Positions 1-8,715 of a stretch of DNA of 64,000 nucleotides are shown in pieces (within the stretch, counting starts at the first letter, position 1; every line of letters starts with the position of its first letter). The notes below the pieces were generated by a model. The model made no database searches and was not told the DNA's origin. It worked only from the letters and a program-made list of their open reading frames with translations. The stretch spans positions 1-64,000 of the forward strand of contig NZ_CFGI01000009.1 of NCBI RefSeq assembly GCF_001347015.1. The letters run 5' to 3'. The translations under genes were made by a program, and so were the position numbers. This DNA comes from Streptococcus pneumoniae (GTDB lineage Bacteria > Bacillota > Bacilli > Lactobacillales > Streptococcaceae).

Positions 1-2
1 GT

Positions 3-44
3 GGGGCTTTTTTGCTCCCCTTTTTGCGTACTTTGGGGGAGCAA
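3..44 (+). terminator. GC-rich hairpins at window start
   Basis: GGGG at 3-6 can pair with CCCC at 17-20, followed by a T run. An overlapping inverted repeat joins TTGCTCCCC (12-20) to GGGGAGCAA (36-44). This is probably the end of an upstream transcript lying outside the window. The rest of 45-230 holds no gene. Confidence 0.3.
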
Positions 45-230
45 GTAGTAAAAAGTAATATTAGTGATTTTTGTTAAAAAGCGCGTGATATAAGGGTTAG
101 GAAGCCCTAAGGAAACCTAAAATAATAATTCTTTTATTATGTAGAAAAATGACTATCATTTGTGTATGTATTTTCTGTCTCAAAAGCTATATACTGAAAA
201 TGAAACTTGTTTGAAAGAGGATACTGCACG

Positions 231-1511
231 ATGATTTATTCAAAAGAAATTGTTAGAGAATGGCTAGATGAAGTGGCAGAGCGGGCTAAGGACCATCCAG
301 AGTGGGTGGATGTTTTCGAGCGTTGCTATACAGACACCTTGGACAATACGGTTGAAATCCTAGAAGATGGTTCCACTTTTGTCTTGACAGGGGATATTCC
401 TGCAATGTGGCTTCGGGATTCGACAGCCCAACTCAGACCCTACCTGCATGTGGCTAAAAGAGATGCCCTCCTGCGTCAGACCATTGCAGGTTTGGTCAAA
501 CGTCAGACGACCTTGGTACTCAAGGATCCTTATGCCAATTCCTTTAACATTGAGGAAAACTGGAAGGGGCACCACGAGACCGACCACACAGACCTTAATG
601 GCTGGATTTGGGAACGTAAGTATGAGGTGGACTCTCTTTGCTATCCTTTGCAGTTGGCTTATCTCCTCTGGAAAGAGACTGGCGAAACTAGTCAGTTTGA
701 TGAGACTTTTGTCGCAGCGACTAAGGAAATTCTCCATCTTTGGACGGTAGAACAAGATCACAAGAACTCTCCTTATCGTTTTGTCCGAGATACGGACCGC
801 AAGGAAGACACTTTGGTAAATGATGGATTTGGCCCTGATTTTGCAGTGACAGGTATGACTTGGTCAGCCTTTCGTCCGAGCGATGACTGCTGTCAGTATA
901 GTTACTTGATTCCGTCAAATATGTTTGCTGTAGTAGTCTTGGGTTATGTGCAAGAAATCTTCGCAGCATTAAACCTAGCTGATAGCCAGAGTGTTATTGC
1001 TGATGCCAAGCGTCTTCAGGATGAAATCCAAGAAGGAATCGAAAACTACGCTTACACCACCAACAGCAAGGGCGAAAAGATTTACGCTTTTGAAGTAGAT
1101 GGCCTAGGAAATGCCAGCATCATGGATGATCCGAATGTGCCAAGTCTACTAGCTGCGCCCTATCTGGGCTACTGTTCGATCGATGATGAAGTGTATCAAG
1201 CCACTCGCCGTACCATTCTGAGCTCTGAAAATTCATACTTCTACCAAGGAGAATACGCTAGCGGTCTTGGAAGTTCTCATACCTTCTATCGCTATATCTG
1301 GCCAATCGCCCTTTCTATCCAAGGATTGACAACAAGAGATAAGGCAGAGAAAAAATTCTTGCTGGATCAGCTGGTTGCCTGCGATGGTGGTACAGGTGTC
1401 ATGCACGAAAGCTTCCACGTAGATGATCCGACCCTCTACTCTCGTGAATGGTTCTCCTGGGCTAACATGATGTTCTGTGAGTTGGTCTTGGATTACTTGG
1501 ATATTCGCTAA
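231..1511 (+). CDS. GH125 exo-alpha-1,6-mannosidase
   Basis: A 426-residue cytoplasmic protein without signal peptide, matching in length and sequence feel the pneumococcal GH125 alpha-1,6-mannosidase that trims the high-mannose/core part of N-glycans. Recognisable segments are GDIPAMWLRDSTAQ near the N-terminus, VTGMTWSAFRPSDD in the middle and HESFHVDDP near the end; these are typical acidic active-site loops of the family. I chose ATG 231 because AAAGAGG lies just upstream; an in-frame TTG at 207 has no clear ribosome site. It leads a run with GH38, ROK and GH20 genes on the same strand, which fits stepwise removal of N-glycan sugars after uptake. Family assignment is confident; linkage specificity is inferred from the known pneumococcal enzyme. 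Confidence 0.9.
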   Translation: MIYSKEIVREWLDEVAERAKDHPEWVDVFERCYTDTLDNTVEILEDGSTFVLTGDIPAMWLRDSTAQLRPYLHVAKRDALLRQTIAGLVKRQTTLVLKDPYANSFNIEENWKGHHETDHTDLNGWIWERKYEVDSLCYPLQLAYLLWKETGETSQFDETFVAATKEILHLWTVEQDHKNSPYRFVRDTDRKEDTLVNDGFGPDFAVTGMTWSAFRPSDDCCQYSYLIPSNMFAVVVLGYVQEIFAALNLADSQSVIADAKRLQDEIQEGIENYAYTTNSKGEKIYAFEVDGLGNASIMDDPNVPSLLAAPYLGYCSIDDEVYQATRRTILSSENSYFYQGEYASGLGSSHTFYRYIWPIALSIQGLTTRDKAEKKFLLDQLVACDGGTGVMHESFHVDDPTLYSREWFSWANMMFCELVLDYLDIR

Positions 1512-1601
1512 GGGGCTCGCTTTAGCTCAACCGATTCTTATCAGAATCACAAGTTTACATTTAAAACGTTAAAATTTAAATTTAGAATGAGGTTTTACTT
1601 C

Positions 1602-4247
1602 ATGGAAAATGTTGTTGTACATATTATCTCACATAGTCACTGGGATCGTGAGTGGTACTTACCTTTTGAAAGCCACCGTATGCAGTTGGTGGAATTATTT
1701 GACAATCTCTTTGATCTCTTTGAAAATGACCCTGAGTTCAAGAGCTTCCACTTGGATGGTCAAACCATTGTCCTTGATGACTACTTGGAGATTCGCCCTG
1801 AAAATCGCGACAAAGTTCAACGATACATCGACGAAGGCAAACTTAAAATTGGTCCTTTTTACATCTTACAGGATGATTACTTGATTTCAAGTGAAGCCGA
1901 TGTTCGCAACACTCTTATCGGTCAGCAGGAGGCTGCAAAATGGGGTAAATCTACTCAGATTGGTTACTTCCCAGATACCTTTGGAAATATGGGGCAAGCG
2001 CCTCAAATCCTTCAAAAATCAGGCATTCACGTGGCAGCCTTTGGTCGTGGTGTGAAACCGATTGGATTTGACAACCAAGTTCTCGAAGATGAGCAGTTTA
2101 CTTCCCAGTTTTCAGAAATGTACTGGCAGGGTGCGGACGGAAGTCGTGTCCTCGGGATTCTCTTTGCCAACTGGTACAGTAATGGGAATGAAATTCCAGT
2201 TGATAAAGATGAGGCCTTGACCTTCTGGAAACAAAAACTGGCAGATGTGCGTGCCTATGCTTCGACCAACCAATGGTTGATGATGAACGGCTGTGATCAC
2301 CAGCCTGTACAGAAAAATCTGAGCGAAGCCATTCGTGTGGCAAATGAACTCTTCCCAGATGTGACCTTTGTTCATAGTTCTTTTGATGAGTATGTCCAAG
2401 CCGTGGAAGGTGCTCTACCAGAGCAATTATCAACGGTTACAGGTGAGTTGACCAGTCAGGAAACAGACGGCTGGTACACACTTGCCAACACTTCTTCATC
2501 TCGCATTTACCTCAAACAAGCCTTCCAAGAAAATAGCAACCTCCTAGAGCAAGTTGTAGAACCCTTGACGATTATCACTGGGGGTTATAACCATAAGGAC
2601 CAGTTGACCTATGCTTGGAAAACACTTTTGCAAAATGCGCCACATGATAGTATCTGTGGCTGTAGCGTGGACGAAGTTCACCGCGAGATGGAAACTCGTT
2701 TTGCCAAGGTTAATCAAGTTGGAAACTTTGTTAAGGCCAATCTTCTCAACGAGTGGAAGGGCAAAATTGCAACAGCTAAGGCTCAAAGTGATTATCTCTT
2801 TACGGTTATTAACACAGGCCTGCATGATAAGGTCGATACTGTCAGCACAGTGATTGATGTTGCGACTTGTGATTTCAAGGAATTACACCCAACAGAGGGA
2901 TACAAGAAGATGGCTGCTCTTACCTTGCCAAGTTACCGTGTGGAGGACTTGGATGGGCGTCCTGTAGAGGCTAAAATCGAGGATCTTGGGGCTAATTTTG
3001 AGTACGATTTACCAAAAGACAAGTTCCGCCAAGCTCGTATTTCTCGACAAGTGCGCGTGACCATTCCAGTTCACCTAGCGCTGCTTTCTTGGACAACCTT
3101 CCAATTGCTGGAAGGAGAGCAAGAACACCGTGAGGGTATTTACCAAAACGGAGTGATTGATACGCCATTTGTAACGGTGAGTGTAGATGACAGCATCACA
3201 GTCTATGATAAGACAACTCACGAAGCTTACGAAGACTTTATCCGCTTCGAAGACCGTGGTGACATCGGAAACGAGTATATCTATTTCCAACCAAAAGGAA
3301 CAGAGCCCATCTATGCAGAGCTTAAGGGTTATGATGTCTTGGAAAACACAGCTCGCTATGCTAAAATTTTGCTCAAACATGAATTGACCGTGCCTGTCAG
3401 TGCCGATGAAAAGCTAGAAGAAGAGCAAAAAGGCATCATCGAGTTTATGAAGCGTGAGGCTGGACGGTCAGAAGAATTGACAAGCATTCCTCTTGAAACT
3501 GAGTTGACTGTCTTTGTTGACAATCCACAAATCCGTTGCAAGACTCGCTTTACCAACACTGCCAAAGATCATCGTATCCGTCTCTTGGTTAAGACTCATA
3601 ACACGCGTCCAAGCAATGATTCTGAAAGCATTTATGAGGTGGTGACACGTCCAAACAAACCAGCTGCTTCATGGGAAAATCCTGAAAATCCTCAACACCA
3701 ACAAGCCTTTGTTAGTCTGTATGACGATGAAAAAGGTGTGACTGTATCTAACAAGGGATTGAATGAATACGAAATCCTTGGAGACGACACCATTGCAGTG
3801 ACTATTTTGCGTGCATCAGGTGAGCTAGGTGACTGGGGTTACTTCCCAACACCAGAAGCACAATGCTTGCGTGAGTTTGAAGTCGAATTTGCGATTGAAT
3901 GCCACCAAGCCCAAGAGCGCTTCTCAGCTTTCCGTCGTGCTAAAGCCTTGCAGACACCGTTTACCAGCCTTCAGCTTGCTAGACAGGAAGGAAGTGTTGC
4001 TGCGACTGGTAGCCTCTTGAGCCATTCTGTTCTCAGCATACCTCAAATCTGTCCAACAGCCTTTAAGGTGGCTGAAAATGAAGAAGGTTATGTCCTTCGT
4101 TACTACAATATGTGTAGTGAAAATGTGCGTGTACCGGAAAGTCAACATCTCTTCCTTGACCTACTTGAACGACCATACCCAGTTCATTCAGGACTATTGG
4201 CTCCACAAGAGATTCGTACAGAATTCATCAAAAAAGAAGAAATTTAA
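1602..4247 (+). CDS. GH38 alpha-mannosidase
   Basis: An 881-residue glycoside hydrolase family 38 alpha-mannosidase. The N-terminal metal-binding motif SHSHWDREW (about residues 10-18), the nucleophile loop FPDTFGNMGQAPQ (about 125) and the later HDSICGCSVDEVHREM segment are clear. The C-terminal half is the usual beta-rich GH38 domain. ATG 1602 is preferred over the in-frame start at 1587 because TGAGG precedes it and the protein then begins MENVVVHIISHSHWD. It follows the GH125 gene by 90 bp. In pneumococcus this enzyme removes alpha-1,3-linked mannose from N-glycans in the cytoplasm; the same role is inferred here. Confidence 0.92.
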   Translation: MENVVVHIISHSHWDREWYLPFESHRMQLVELFDNLFDLFENDPEFKSFHLDGQTIVLDDYLEIRPENRDKVQRYIDEGKLKIGPFYILQDDYLISSEADVRNTLIGQQEAAKWGKSTQIGYFPDTFGNMGQAPQILQKSGIHVAAFGRGVKPIGFDNQVLEDEQFTSQFSEMYWQGADGSRVLGILFANWYSNGNEIPVDKDEALTFWKQKLADVRAYASTNQWLMMNGCDHQPVQKNLSEAIRVANELFPDVTFVHSSFDEYVQAVEGALPEQLSTVTGELTSQETDGWYTLANTSSSRIYLKQAFQENSNLLEQVVEPLTIITGGYNHKDQLTYAWKTLLQNAPHDSICGCSVDEVHREMETRFAKVNQVGNFVKANLLNEWKGKIATAKAQSDYLFTVINTGLHDKVDTVSTVIDVATCDFKELHPTEGYKKMAALTLPSYRVEDLDGRPVEAKIEDLGANFEYDLPKDKFRQARISRQVRVTIPVHLALLSWTTFQLLEGEQEHREGIYQNGVIDTPFVTVSVDDSITVYDKTTHEAYEDFIRFEDRGDIGNEYIYFQPKGTEPIYAELKGYDVLENTARYAKILLKHELTVPVSADEKLEEEQKGIIEFMKREAGRSEELTSIPLETELTVFVDNPQIRCKTRFTNTAKDHRIRLLVKTHNTRPSNDSESIYEVVTRPNKPAASWENPENPQHQQAFVSLYDDEKGVTVSNKGLNEYEILGDDTIAVTILRASGELGDWGYFPTPEAQCLREFEVEFAIECHQAQERFSAFRRAKALQTPFTSLQLARQEGSVAATGSLLSHSVLSIPQICPTAFKVAENEEGYVLRYYNMCSENVRVPESQHLFLDLLERPYPVHSGLLAPQEIRTEFIKKEEI

Positions 4248-4270
4248 TTTCAAAAAGTAAACATCAAAAG

Positions 4271-4318
4271 AAAGGAGGGGCGAAAAAGTAAGAACTAACT
4301 GCTGATTCGCCCCTTTTT
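4271..4318 (+). terminator. Terminator/attenuator between GH38 and ROK
   Basis: GGGGCGAA (4277-4284) pairs with TTCGCCCC (4306-4313) and is followed by five T. The ROK start codon ATG begins at the next base. AAAGGAGGGG at 4271-4280 is the only strong Shine-Dalgarno-like sequence here, and half of it lies in the stem, so the hairpin could both attenuate transcription and control ROK translation. Confidence 0.65.
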
Positions 4319-5200
4319 ATGGTAAAAACAATGACCATTGCAACGATTGATATCGGAGGGACTGGGATTAAGTTTGCCAGTCTGACTCCTGATGGGAAAA
4401 TACTGAATAAGACAAGCATTCCAACGCCAGAAAGCTTGGAGGATTTATTAGCTTGGCTAGACCAGCGCTTGTCAGAACAGGATTACAGTGGGATTGCTAT
4501 GAGCGTTCCAGGCGCGGTCAATCAAGAGACAGGTGTGATTGATGGCTTCAGTGCGGTGCCCTACATTCACGGATTTTCTTGGTATGAGGCGCTTAGCTCT
4601 TATCAGATTCCTGTCCATCTGGAAAATGATGCCAACTGCGTTGGACTCAGTGAATTACTGGCTCATACAGAACTTGAAAATGCAGCCTGTGTCGTGATTG
4701 GGACAGGGATTGGCGGAGCTATGATTATCAATGGCAGACTGAACCGAGGTCGCCACGGCCTGGGTGGAGAATTTGGCTACATGACCACCCTTGCCCCTGC
4801 TGAAAAGCTCAACAACTGGTCGCAACTAGCGTCAACTGGGAATATGGTACGATACGTGATTGAAAAATCTGGTCAGACTGATTGGGACGGTCGCAAGATT
4901 TACCAAGGGGCTGCAGCTGGTAATGCCCTTTGCCAAGAAGCCATTGAGCGCATGAACCGTAATCTGGCGCAAGGCTTGCTCAATATTCAGTATCTCATCG
5001 ACCCAGATGTCATCAGTCTGGGAGGCTCTATCAGTCAAAATCCAGATTTTATTCAAGGTGTCAAGAAGGCTGTTGATAACTTTGTCGAGAACTACGAAGA
5101 ATACACGGTGGCACCTGTCATCCAAGCCTGCACCTATCATGCAGATTCCAATCTCTACGGTGCCCTTGTCAACTGGCTACAGGAGGAAAACCAATGGTAA
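4319..5200 (+). CDS. ROK family sugar kinase/regulator-like protein
   Basis: A 293-residue ROK protein. It has the N-terminal phosphate loop [10 protein letters not shown] (about residues 9-18), the central [12 protein letters not shown] segment with the presumed catalytic Asp, and [14 protein letters not shown] for ATP and sugar binding. No helix-turn-helix precedes the kinase fold, so it is a kinase rather than a NagC/XylR-type repressor. A second possible start, M5 at 4331, is equally in frame; neither has a textbook ribosome site. The gene overlaps the downstream GH20 gene by 7 bp, indicating translational coupling. In this N-glycan cluster the likely substrate is a released sugar such as mannose or an N-acetylhexosamine; this is inference. 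Confidence 0.85.
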   Translation: MVKTMTIATIDIGGTGIKFASLTPDGKILNKTSIPTPESLEDLLAWLDQRLSEQDYSGIAMSVPGAVNQETGVIDGFSAVPYIHGFSWYEALSSYQIPVHLENDANCVGLSELLAHTELENAACVVIGTGIGGAMIINGRLNRGRHGLGGEFGYMTTLAPAEKLNNWSQLASTGNMVRYVIEKSGQTDWDGRKIYQGAAAGNALCQEAIERMNRNLAQGLLNIQYLIDPDVISLGGSISQNPDFIQGVKKAVDNFVENYEEYTVAPVIQACTYHADSNLYGALVNWLQEENQW

Positions 5201-7074
5201 GATTTACAGGACTTAATTCCAAACAAACTCAGGCAATCGACTTGCTGACAAAGCACATTTCTCTACCAGCTGTGGAAGTAGCTGTCGCTCAGTCTGACCA
5301 AGCCTCTATTTCAATCAAGGGTGAGGGTGGTCACTATCAATTGACCTATCGCAAACCCCACCAACTCTATCGCGCCTTGTCTGTTCTCGCAACAGCTTTA
5401 GAAGAATCTGACAAGGTGGAGATTGAGGAGCAAGCGGCTTATGAAGATTTAGCCTATATGGCTGACTGTTCGCGAAATGCAGTGCTGAATGTCGCTTCTG
5501 CCAAGCAGATGATTGAAGTCTTAGCTCTCATGGGCTATTCAATCTTTGAGCTCTACATGGAAGACACCTACCAGATTGAAGGGCAGCCTTACTTTGGCTA
5601 TTTCCGTGGAGCTTATTCGGCTGAGGAGTTGCAGGAAATCGAAGCCTATGCCCAGCAGTTTGACATGACCTTTGTGCCATGTATCCAGACCTTGGCTCAC
5701 TTGTCGGCCTTCGTCAAATGGGGTGTCAAGGAAGTGCAAGAACTCCGTGATGTGGAGGATATTCTCCTTATTGGTGAAGAAAAGGTGTATGACCTGATTG
5801 ATGGCATGTTTGCTACTCTATCTAAACTACAAACTCGCAAGGTCAATATCGGGATGGACGAAGCCCACTTGGTTGGCTTGGGACGTTACTTGATATTGAA
5901 CGGTGTTGTGGATCGTAGTCTCCTCATGTGCCAACACTTGGAGCGCGTGCTGGATATTGCTGACAAATATGGATTCCACTGCCAGATGTGGAGCGATATG
6001 TTCTTCAAACTCATGTCAGCAGATGGCCAGTACGACCGTGATGTGGAAATTCCAGAGGAAACTCGTGTCTACCTAGACCGTCTCAAAGACAGAGTGACTT
6101 TGGTTTACTGGGATTATTACCAGGATAGCGAGGAAAAATACAATCGTAATTTCCGCAACCATCATAAGATTAGTCATGACCTTGCCTTTGCAGGGGGAGC
6201 TTGGAAGTGGATTGGTTTCACACCCAATAACCATTTCAGTCGTCTAGTGGCTATCGAGGCAAATAAAGCCTGTCGTGCCAATGATATAAAAGAAGTCATC
6301 GTGACGGGTTGGGGAGATAATGGTGGTGAAACAGCCCAATTCTCTATCCTACCAAGCCTGCAAATCTGGGCAGAACTCAGCTATCGAAATGACCTAGACC
6401 GTTTGTCTGCTCACTTCCAGACTAATACAGGTCTATCGGTTGAAGATTTTATGCAGATTGACCTTGCTAACCTCTTGCCAGACCTACCAGGCAATCTCAG
6501 TGGCATCAATCCCAACCGCTATGTCTTTTATCAGGATGTTCTCTGTCTGATCCTTGACCGACACATGACACCTGAACAGGACAAACCGCACTTCGCTCAG
6601 GCTGCTGAGACACTTGCTGAAATCAAAGAAAAAGCTGGTGCTTACTCTTACCTCTTTGAAACTCAGGCTCAGTTGAATGCCATTTTAAGTAGCAAAGTAG
6701 ATGTGGGACGACGTATTCGTCAGGCCTATCAAGCGGATGATAAAGAAAGTCTGCAAGAAATCGCCAGACAAGAATTACCAGAACTCAGAAGCGCGATCGA
6801 ACACTTCCATGCCCTCTTTAGCCACCAATGGCTGAAAGAAAACAAGGTCTTTGGCTTGGATACGGTCGATATCCGCATGGGCGGACTCTTGCAACGCATC
6901 AAGCGAGCAGAAAGCCGTATCGAGGCTTATCTGGCTGGCCAGCTTGACCGCATCGATGAGCTGGAAGTAGAAATTCTGCCATTTAACGACTTCTACGCAG
7001 ACAAGGGCTTCGCAGCCACAACAGCCAACCAGTGGCATACTATTGCGACAGCTTCAACGATTTATACAACTTAA
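5194..7074 (+). CDS. GH20 beta-N-acetylhexosaminidase (GH20C type)
   Basis: A 626-residue cytoplasmic GH20 enzyme. An N-terminal alpha/beta domain precedes the catalytic barrel, whose family Asp-Glu pair is seen in [14 protein letters not shown] (about residues 215-228). [13 protein letters not shown] further on is a typical substrate-pocket loop. It corresponds to the pneumococcal intracellular exo-beta-hexosaminidase GH20C, which removes terminal GlcNAc or GalNAc. No signal peptide or anchor is present, unlike StrH. Its start overlaps the ROK gene by 7 bp. It is the last gene of the N-glycan run and ends at a hairpin inside the 46-bp repeat. Confidence 0.88.
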   Translation: MVRFTGLNSKQTQAIDLLTKHISLPAVEVAVAQSDQASISIKGEGGHYQLTYRKPHQLYRALSVLATALEESDKVEIEEQAAYEDLAYMADCSRNAVLNVASAKQMIEVLALMGYSIFELYMEDTYQIEGQPYFGYFRGAYSAEELQEIEAYAQQFDMTFVPCIQTLAHLSAFVKWGVKEVQELRDVEDILLIGEEKVYDLIDGMFATLSKLQTRKVNIGMDEAHLVGLGRYLILNGVVDRSLLMCQHLERVLDIADKYGFHCQMWSDMFFKLMSADGQYDRDVEIPEETRVYLDRLKDRVTLVYWDYYQDSEEKYNRNFRNHHKISHDLAFAGGAWKWIGFTPNNHFSRLVAIEANKACRANDIKEVIVTGWGDNGGETAQFSILPSLQIWAELSYRNDLDRLSAHFQTNTGLSVEDFMQIDLANLLPDLPGNLSGINPNRYVFYQDVLCLILDRHMTPEQDKPHFAQAAETLAEIKEKAGAYSYLFETQAQLNAILSSKVDVGRRIRQAYQADDKESLQEIARQELPELRSAIEHFHALFSHQWLKENKVFGLDTVDIRMGGLLQRIKRAESRIEAYLAGQLDRIDELEVEILPFNDFYADKGFAATTANQWHTIATASTIYTT

Positions 7075-7117
7075 AAACAAGAACACCTTGCCTGGCGCAG
7101 GGTGTTTCGCGTGAAAC
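7072..7117 (+). repeat. 46-bp direct repeat, copy 1 (terminator hairpin)
   Basis: The stretch from TAAAAACAAGAACACC to CGCGTGAAAC recurs at 10451-10496 with one G-to-A difference. It contains the hairpin ACACC..TGC/GCAGGGTGT followed by TTTC, so it acts as the terminator after the GH20 gene. The two copies bracket the 3.3-kb defence-like islet. Confidence 0.8.
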
Positions 7118-7290
7118 AGAAGAATTATCTAGTTTCAAATGCCACAGTTAGACAAACTTATGATAAAATAGCAGAAAGGGAATGTTTCCTAAGAGCAATT
7201 CTATCGATTAGCAATTGGAGGTATTGTGGTACACTTAAAATTAGTAAAACAAGTGTTTTTTTGTGATGGTTTCAGATAAGAGAGTTTTTT

Positions 7291-7406
7291 AATACTCAAT
7301 GAAAATCAAAGAGCAAACTAGGAAGCTAGCTGTAGGTTGCTCAAAACACTGTTTTGAGGTTTCAGATGGAAGCTGAGGAGGTTTGAAGAGATTTTCGAAG
7401 AGTATA
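7291..7406 (-). repeat. BOX element (copy 1, A/C type)
   Basis: It begins AATACTCAATGAAAATC and ends TTTTCGAAGAGTAT, the two ends of the pneumococcal BOX repeat, with the internal CAAAACACTGTTTTG hairpin. It lacks the middle boxB unit. Its orientation is opposite to the copy at 10349-10450. The 170 bp before it (7118-7290) hold only an 18-codon reading frame with a ribosome site, possibly a cut-off gene. Confidence 0.85.
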
Positions 7407-7458
7407 AATTTGTTGAGCGTGTAGCTAATACGTATCAAGTCTGGTAGATTGAGAAAAC

Positions 7459-7618
7459 TTGACAAAAAATTAGATAGTGCTAGAATAACATTAACGAAAG
7501 ACATTTGAGGGCAGAAAGATTCCTGTCACACCTTGCAAAAGGGTATCTGAGATGCTGGGTACACCGACCAGCCAAAGGGTCCGTTATTTCAAAGGAGGGG
7601 CTTAAATGCTCCTTTTTT
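7459..7618 (+). ncRNA. Candidate small RNA of about 126 nt
   Basis: TTGACA (7459-7464), 16 bp, TAGAAT (7481-7486) form a good sigma-A promoter. A terminator AAAGGAG/CTCCTTT plus T run lies at 7591-7618. The transcript would run from about 7493 to 7618 and contains no convincing reading frame. Two imperfect units, ACACCTTGCAAAAGGGT and ACACCGACCAGCCAAAGGGT, begin 33 nt apart (7528 and 7561), a spacing like that of type III antitoxin RNA repeats. I recognise no Rfam family. It could be an independent sRNA or a second antitoxin-like RNA. Confidence 0.5.
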
Positions 7619-7649
7619 ATTTAAAAATTTCAAAATAGATTACACTCAC

Positions 7650-7674
7650 CGCAGGCTTAGGCTTGCGTTTTTTT
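7650..7674 (+). terminator. Intrinsic terminator
   Basis: CGCAGGC TTAG GCTTGCG followed by seven T. A near copy (CGCAGGCTTAGGTTTGTG) follows the toxin gene at 8385. Confidence 0.7.
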
Positions 7675-7676
7675 GT

Positions 7677-7704
7677 TTGACAAAATTAAAAAAATGTGTA
7701 ATAA
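7677..7704 (+). promoter_or_regulatory. Promoter of the antitoxin-like RNA
   Basis: TTGACA (7677-7682), 16-bp spacer, TAATAA (699-704 of the 7 kb block). It lies directly after the terminator at 7650-7674 and is the only clear promoter before the ToxN-like gene. Confidence 0.65.
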
Positions 7705-7710
7705 TAAGTA

Positions 7711-7843
7711 GAATTGAAAACAGGAAAACTCACCTCCTTTCGATTCGTCTAGCCTTTTCGTGAGGCAATGAGGGGGCGGAGAGACGCGCTCGTCAACAGA
7801 AGTATCTCATTGGAAATGTTGCTCACTTTTTAGTGAGCTTTTT
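7711..7843 (+). ncRNA. Structured RNA, candidate type III antitoxin
   Basis: A predicted transcript of about 133 nt between the promoter at 7677 and the hairpin GCTCAC TTTTTA GTGAGC plus T run (7821-7843). Internal pairings are visible: CTCAC (7730-7734) with GTGAG (about 7760-7764), and CAATGAG (about 7766-7772) with CTCATTG (about 7806-7812). In known type III systems the RNA antitoxin occupies exactly this place, with the terminator just before the toxin's ribosome site controlling read-through. Clear tandem repeats, usual in such antitoxins, are not obvious, which is the main doubt. Confidence 0.55.
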
Positions 7844-7858
7844 ATCTAGGGAATAGAA

Positions 7859-8374
7859 ATGAAAAGCAAAAAGTTAAAATTAGGTCAAATTGATTTAAAA
7901 ATGTGCAAGGATTACGACCTTATTCAAGCGATGGACTATGACTTTAAGACGAAGAAAGTAATGAATAAAGGAAGGGGATTTGCGGTAACTGTTGTCAAAA
8001 TACAGGGGCTAACTTTCTTGATTCCATTTAGAAGTTATATTCCTAAAAAGTATCAGTTGAAGTATAAGCTTCGAAATTCGGCAAAAGAAGGATATGTTGA
8101 AGGATTAGATATTGGTAAAACCTTGATTTTAGAAGATGAAAGTTATTTGCTAAATACTACTTTTCGACTTCGAAAAATCGAAGATTATTATAAAGTAATG
8201 GACAATGATAAAGCTATAATCAACAAGTTAGTGAAAGCTATTATAGATTATAACCGCGCTTTAGAAATGAACGATAGAAACAAACTTGAAGATCCTAAAC
8301 GATTTAAATTCTCAACATTCCAGAATTATTCTACTAGATTAAGAGTCATAACAGAAAAAGACTATTTAGAATAG
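7859..8374 (+). CDS. ToxN/TenpN-like type III endoribonuclease toxin
   Basis: A 171-residue protein that looks like the toxin of a type III toxin-antitoxin (ToxN/AbiQ/TenpN/CptN) family. The diagnostic region is GRGFAVTVVKIQGLTFLIPF followed by RSYI (about residues 38-61); in these toxins this strand pair, with its PFRS/PLTS turn, forms the RNase core. The size (about 170) fits. ATG 7859 follows TAGGGAAT, itself just after a terminator hairpin, so toxin expression would depend on read-through from the antitoxin RNA promoter. Such toxins cleave cellular and phage RNA and are held by an RNA pseudoknot; several are phage abortive-infection systems. Family placement is by motif and gene arrangement only. 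Confidence 0.6.
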   Translation: MKSKKLKLGQIDLKMCKDYDLIQAMDYDFKTKKVMNKGRGFAVTVVKIQGLTFLIPFRSYIPKKYQLKYKLRNSAKEGYVEGLDIGKTLILEDESYLLNTTFRLRKIEDYYKVMDNDKAIINKLVKAIIDYNRALEMNDRNKLEDPKRFKFSTFQNYSTRLRVITEKDYLE

Positions 8375-8384
8375 ATAATGTTTC

Positions 8385-8409
8385 CGCAGGCTTAGGTTTG
8401 TGTTTTTTT
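8385..8409 (+). terminator. Weak terminator after ToxN-like gene
   Basis: CGCAGGC TTAG GTTTGTG with G-T pairs followed by seven T; a diverged copy of the hairpin at 7650-7674. Confidence 0.5.
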
Positions 8410-8515
8410 ATAGTAGATTGAAATAAGATTTGAACAAATTGATTAGGAAAGTCAAATTAATTTCTAGCAATGTTTTAGTAGTCGCAGTGTACTGTTCTAG
8501 TTCCAATTCACTCTA
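8409..8515 (+). repeat. RUP-like element, 107 bp
   Basis: A 107-bp unit flanked by TA on both sides with imperfect inverted ends (TAGTAGATTGAAATAAG at the left; AATTCACTCTA at the right reads as TAGAGTGAATT on the other strand). Length, TA target duplication and end sequences fit the RUP elements thought to be moved by IS630-Spn1 transposase. Confidence 0.6.
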
Positions 8516-8518
8516 TTC

Positions 8519-8652
8519 TTCAAAAAAGCCCGATTTTATGGGGTTTTAATTCTGATAAAATCAGATAATTTCGGCATGATAAGGTGAGGTAGTTATTGTC
8601 TTAATGCTCAGTTACGTTCTGGAAATCGCTAGAATTTTTTCAAAAAAGCCCG
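8519..8652 (+). repeat. 14-bp direct repeats 120 bp apart
   Basis: TTCAAAAAAGCCCG occurs at 8519-8532 and 8639-8652. The 106 bp between hold no gene. The second copy ends 7 bp before the promoter of the next operon. Confidence 0.6.
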
Positions 8653-8658
8653 TAATAG

Positions 8659-8687
8659 TTGAATTATCTAAGCTTTAACAGTATAAT
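8659..8687 (+). promoter_or_regulatory. Sigma-A promoter of the TAC-like operon
   Basis: TTGAAT (8659-8664), 17 bp, TATAAT (8682-8687). Transcription should start near 8694, which rules out the in-frame TTG at 8659 as a start and supports ATG 8716. Confidence 0.75.
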
Positions 8688-8715
8688 TAAGCTAGTAGCT
8701 TCATCAGGAGGTTCT

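Noticed and set aside
7525-7580. Possible TPP riboswitch (CTGAGA with nearby ACC-rich sequence)
   Set aside because: Only the six-base CTGAGA matches; the rest of the thi-box and the downstream gene do not fit thiamine.
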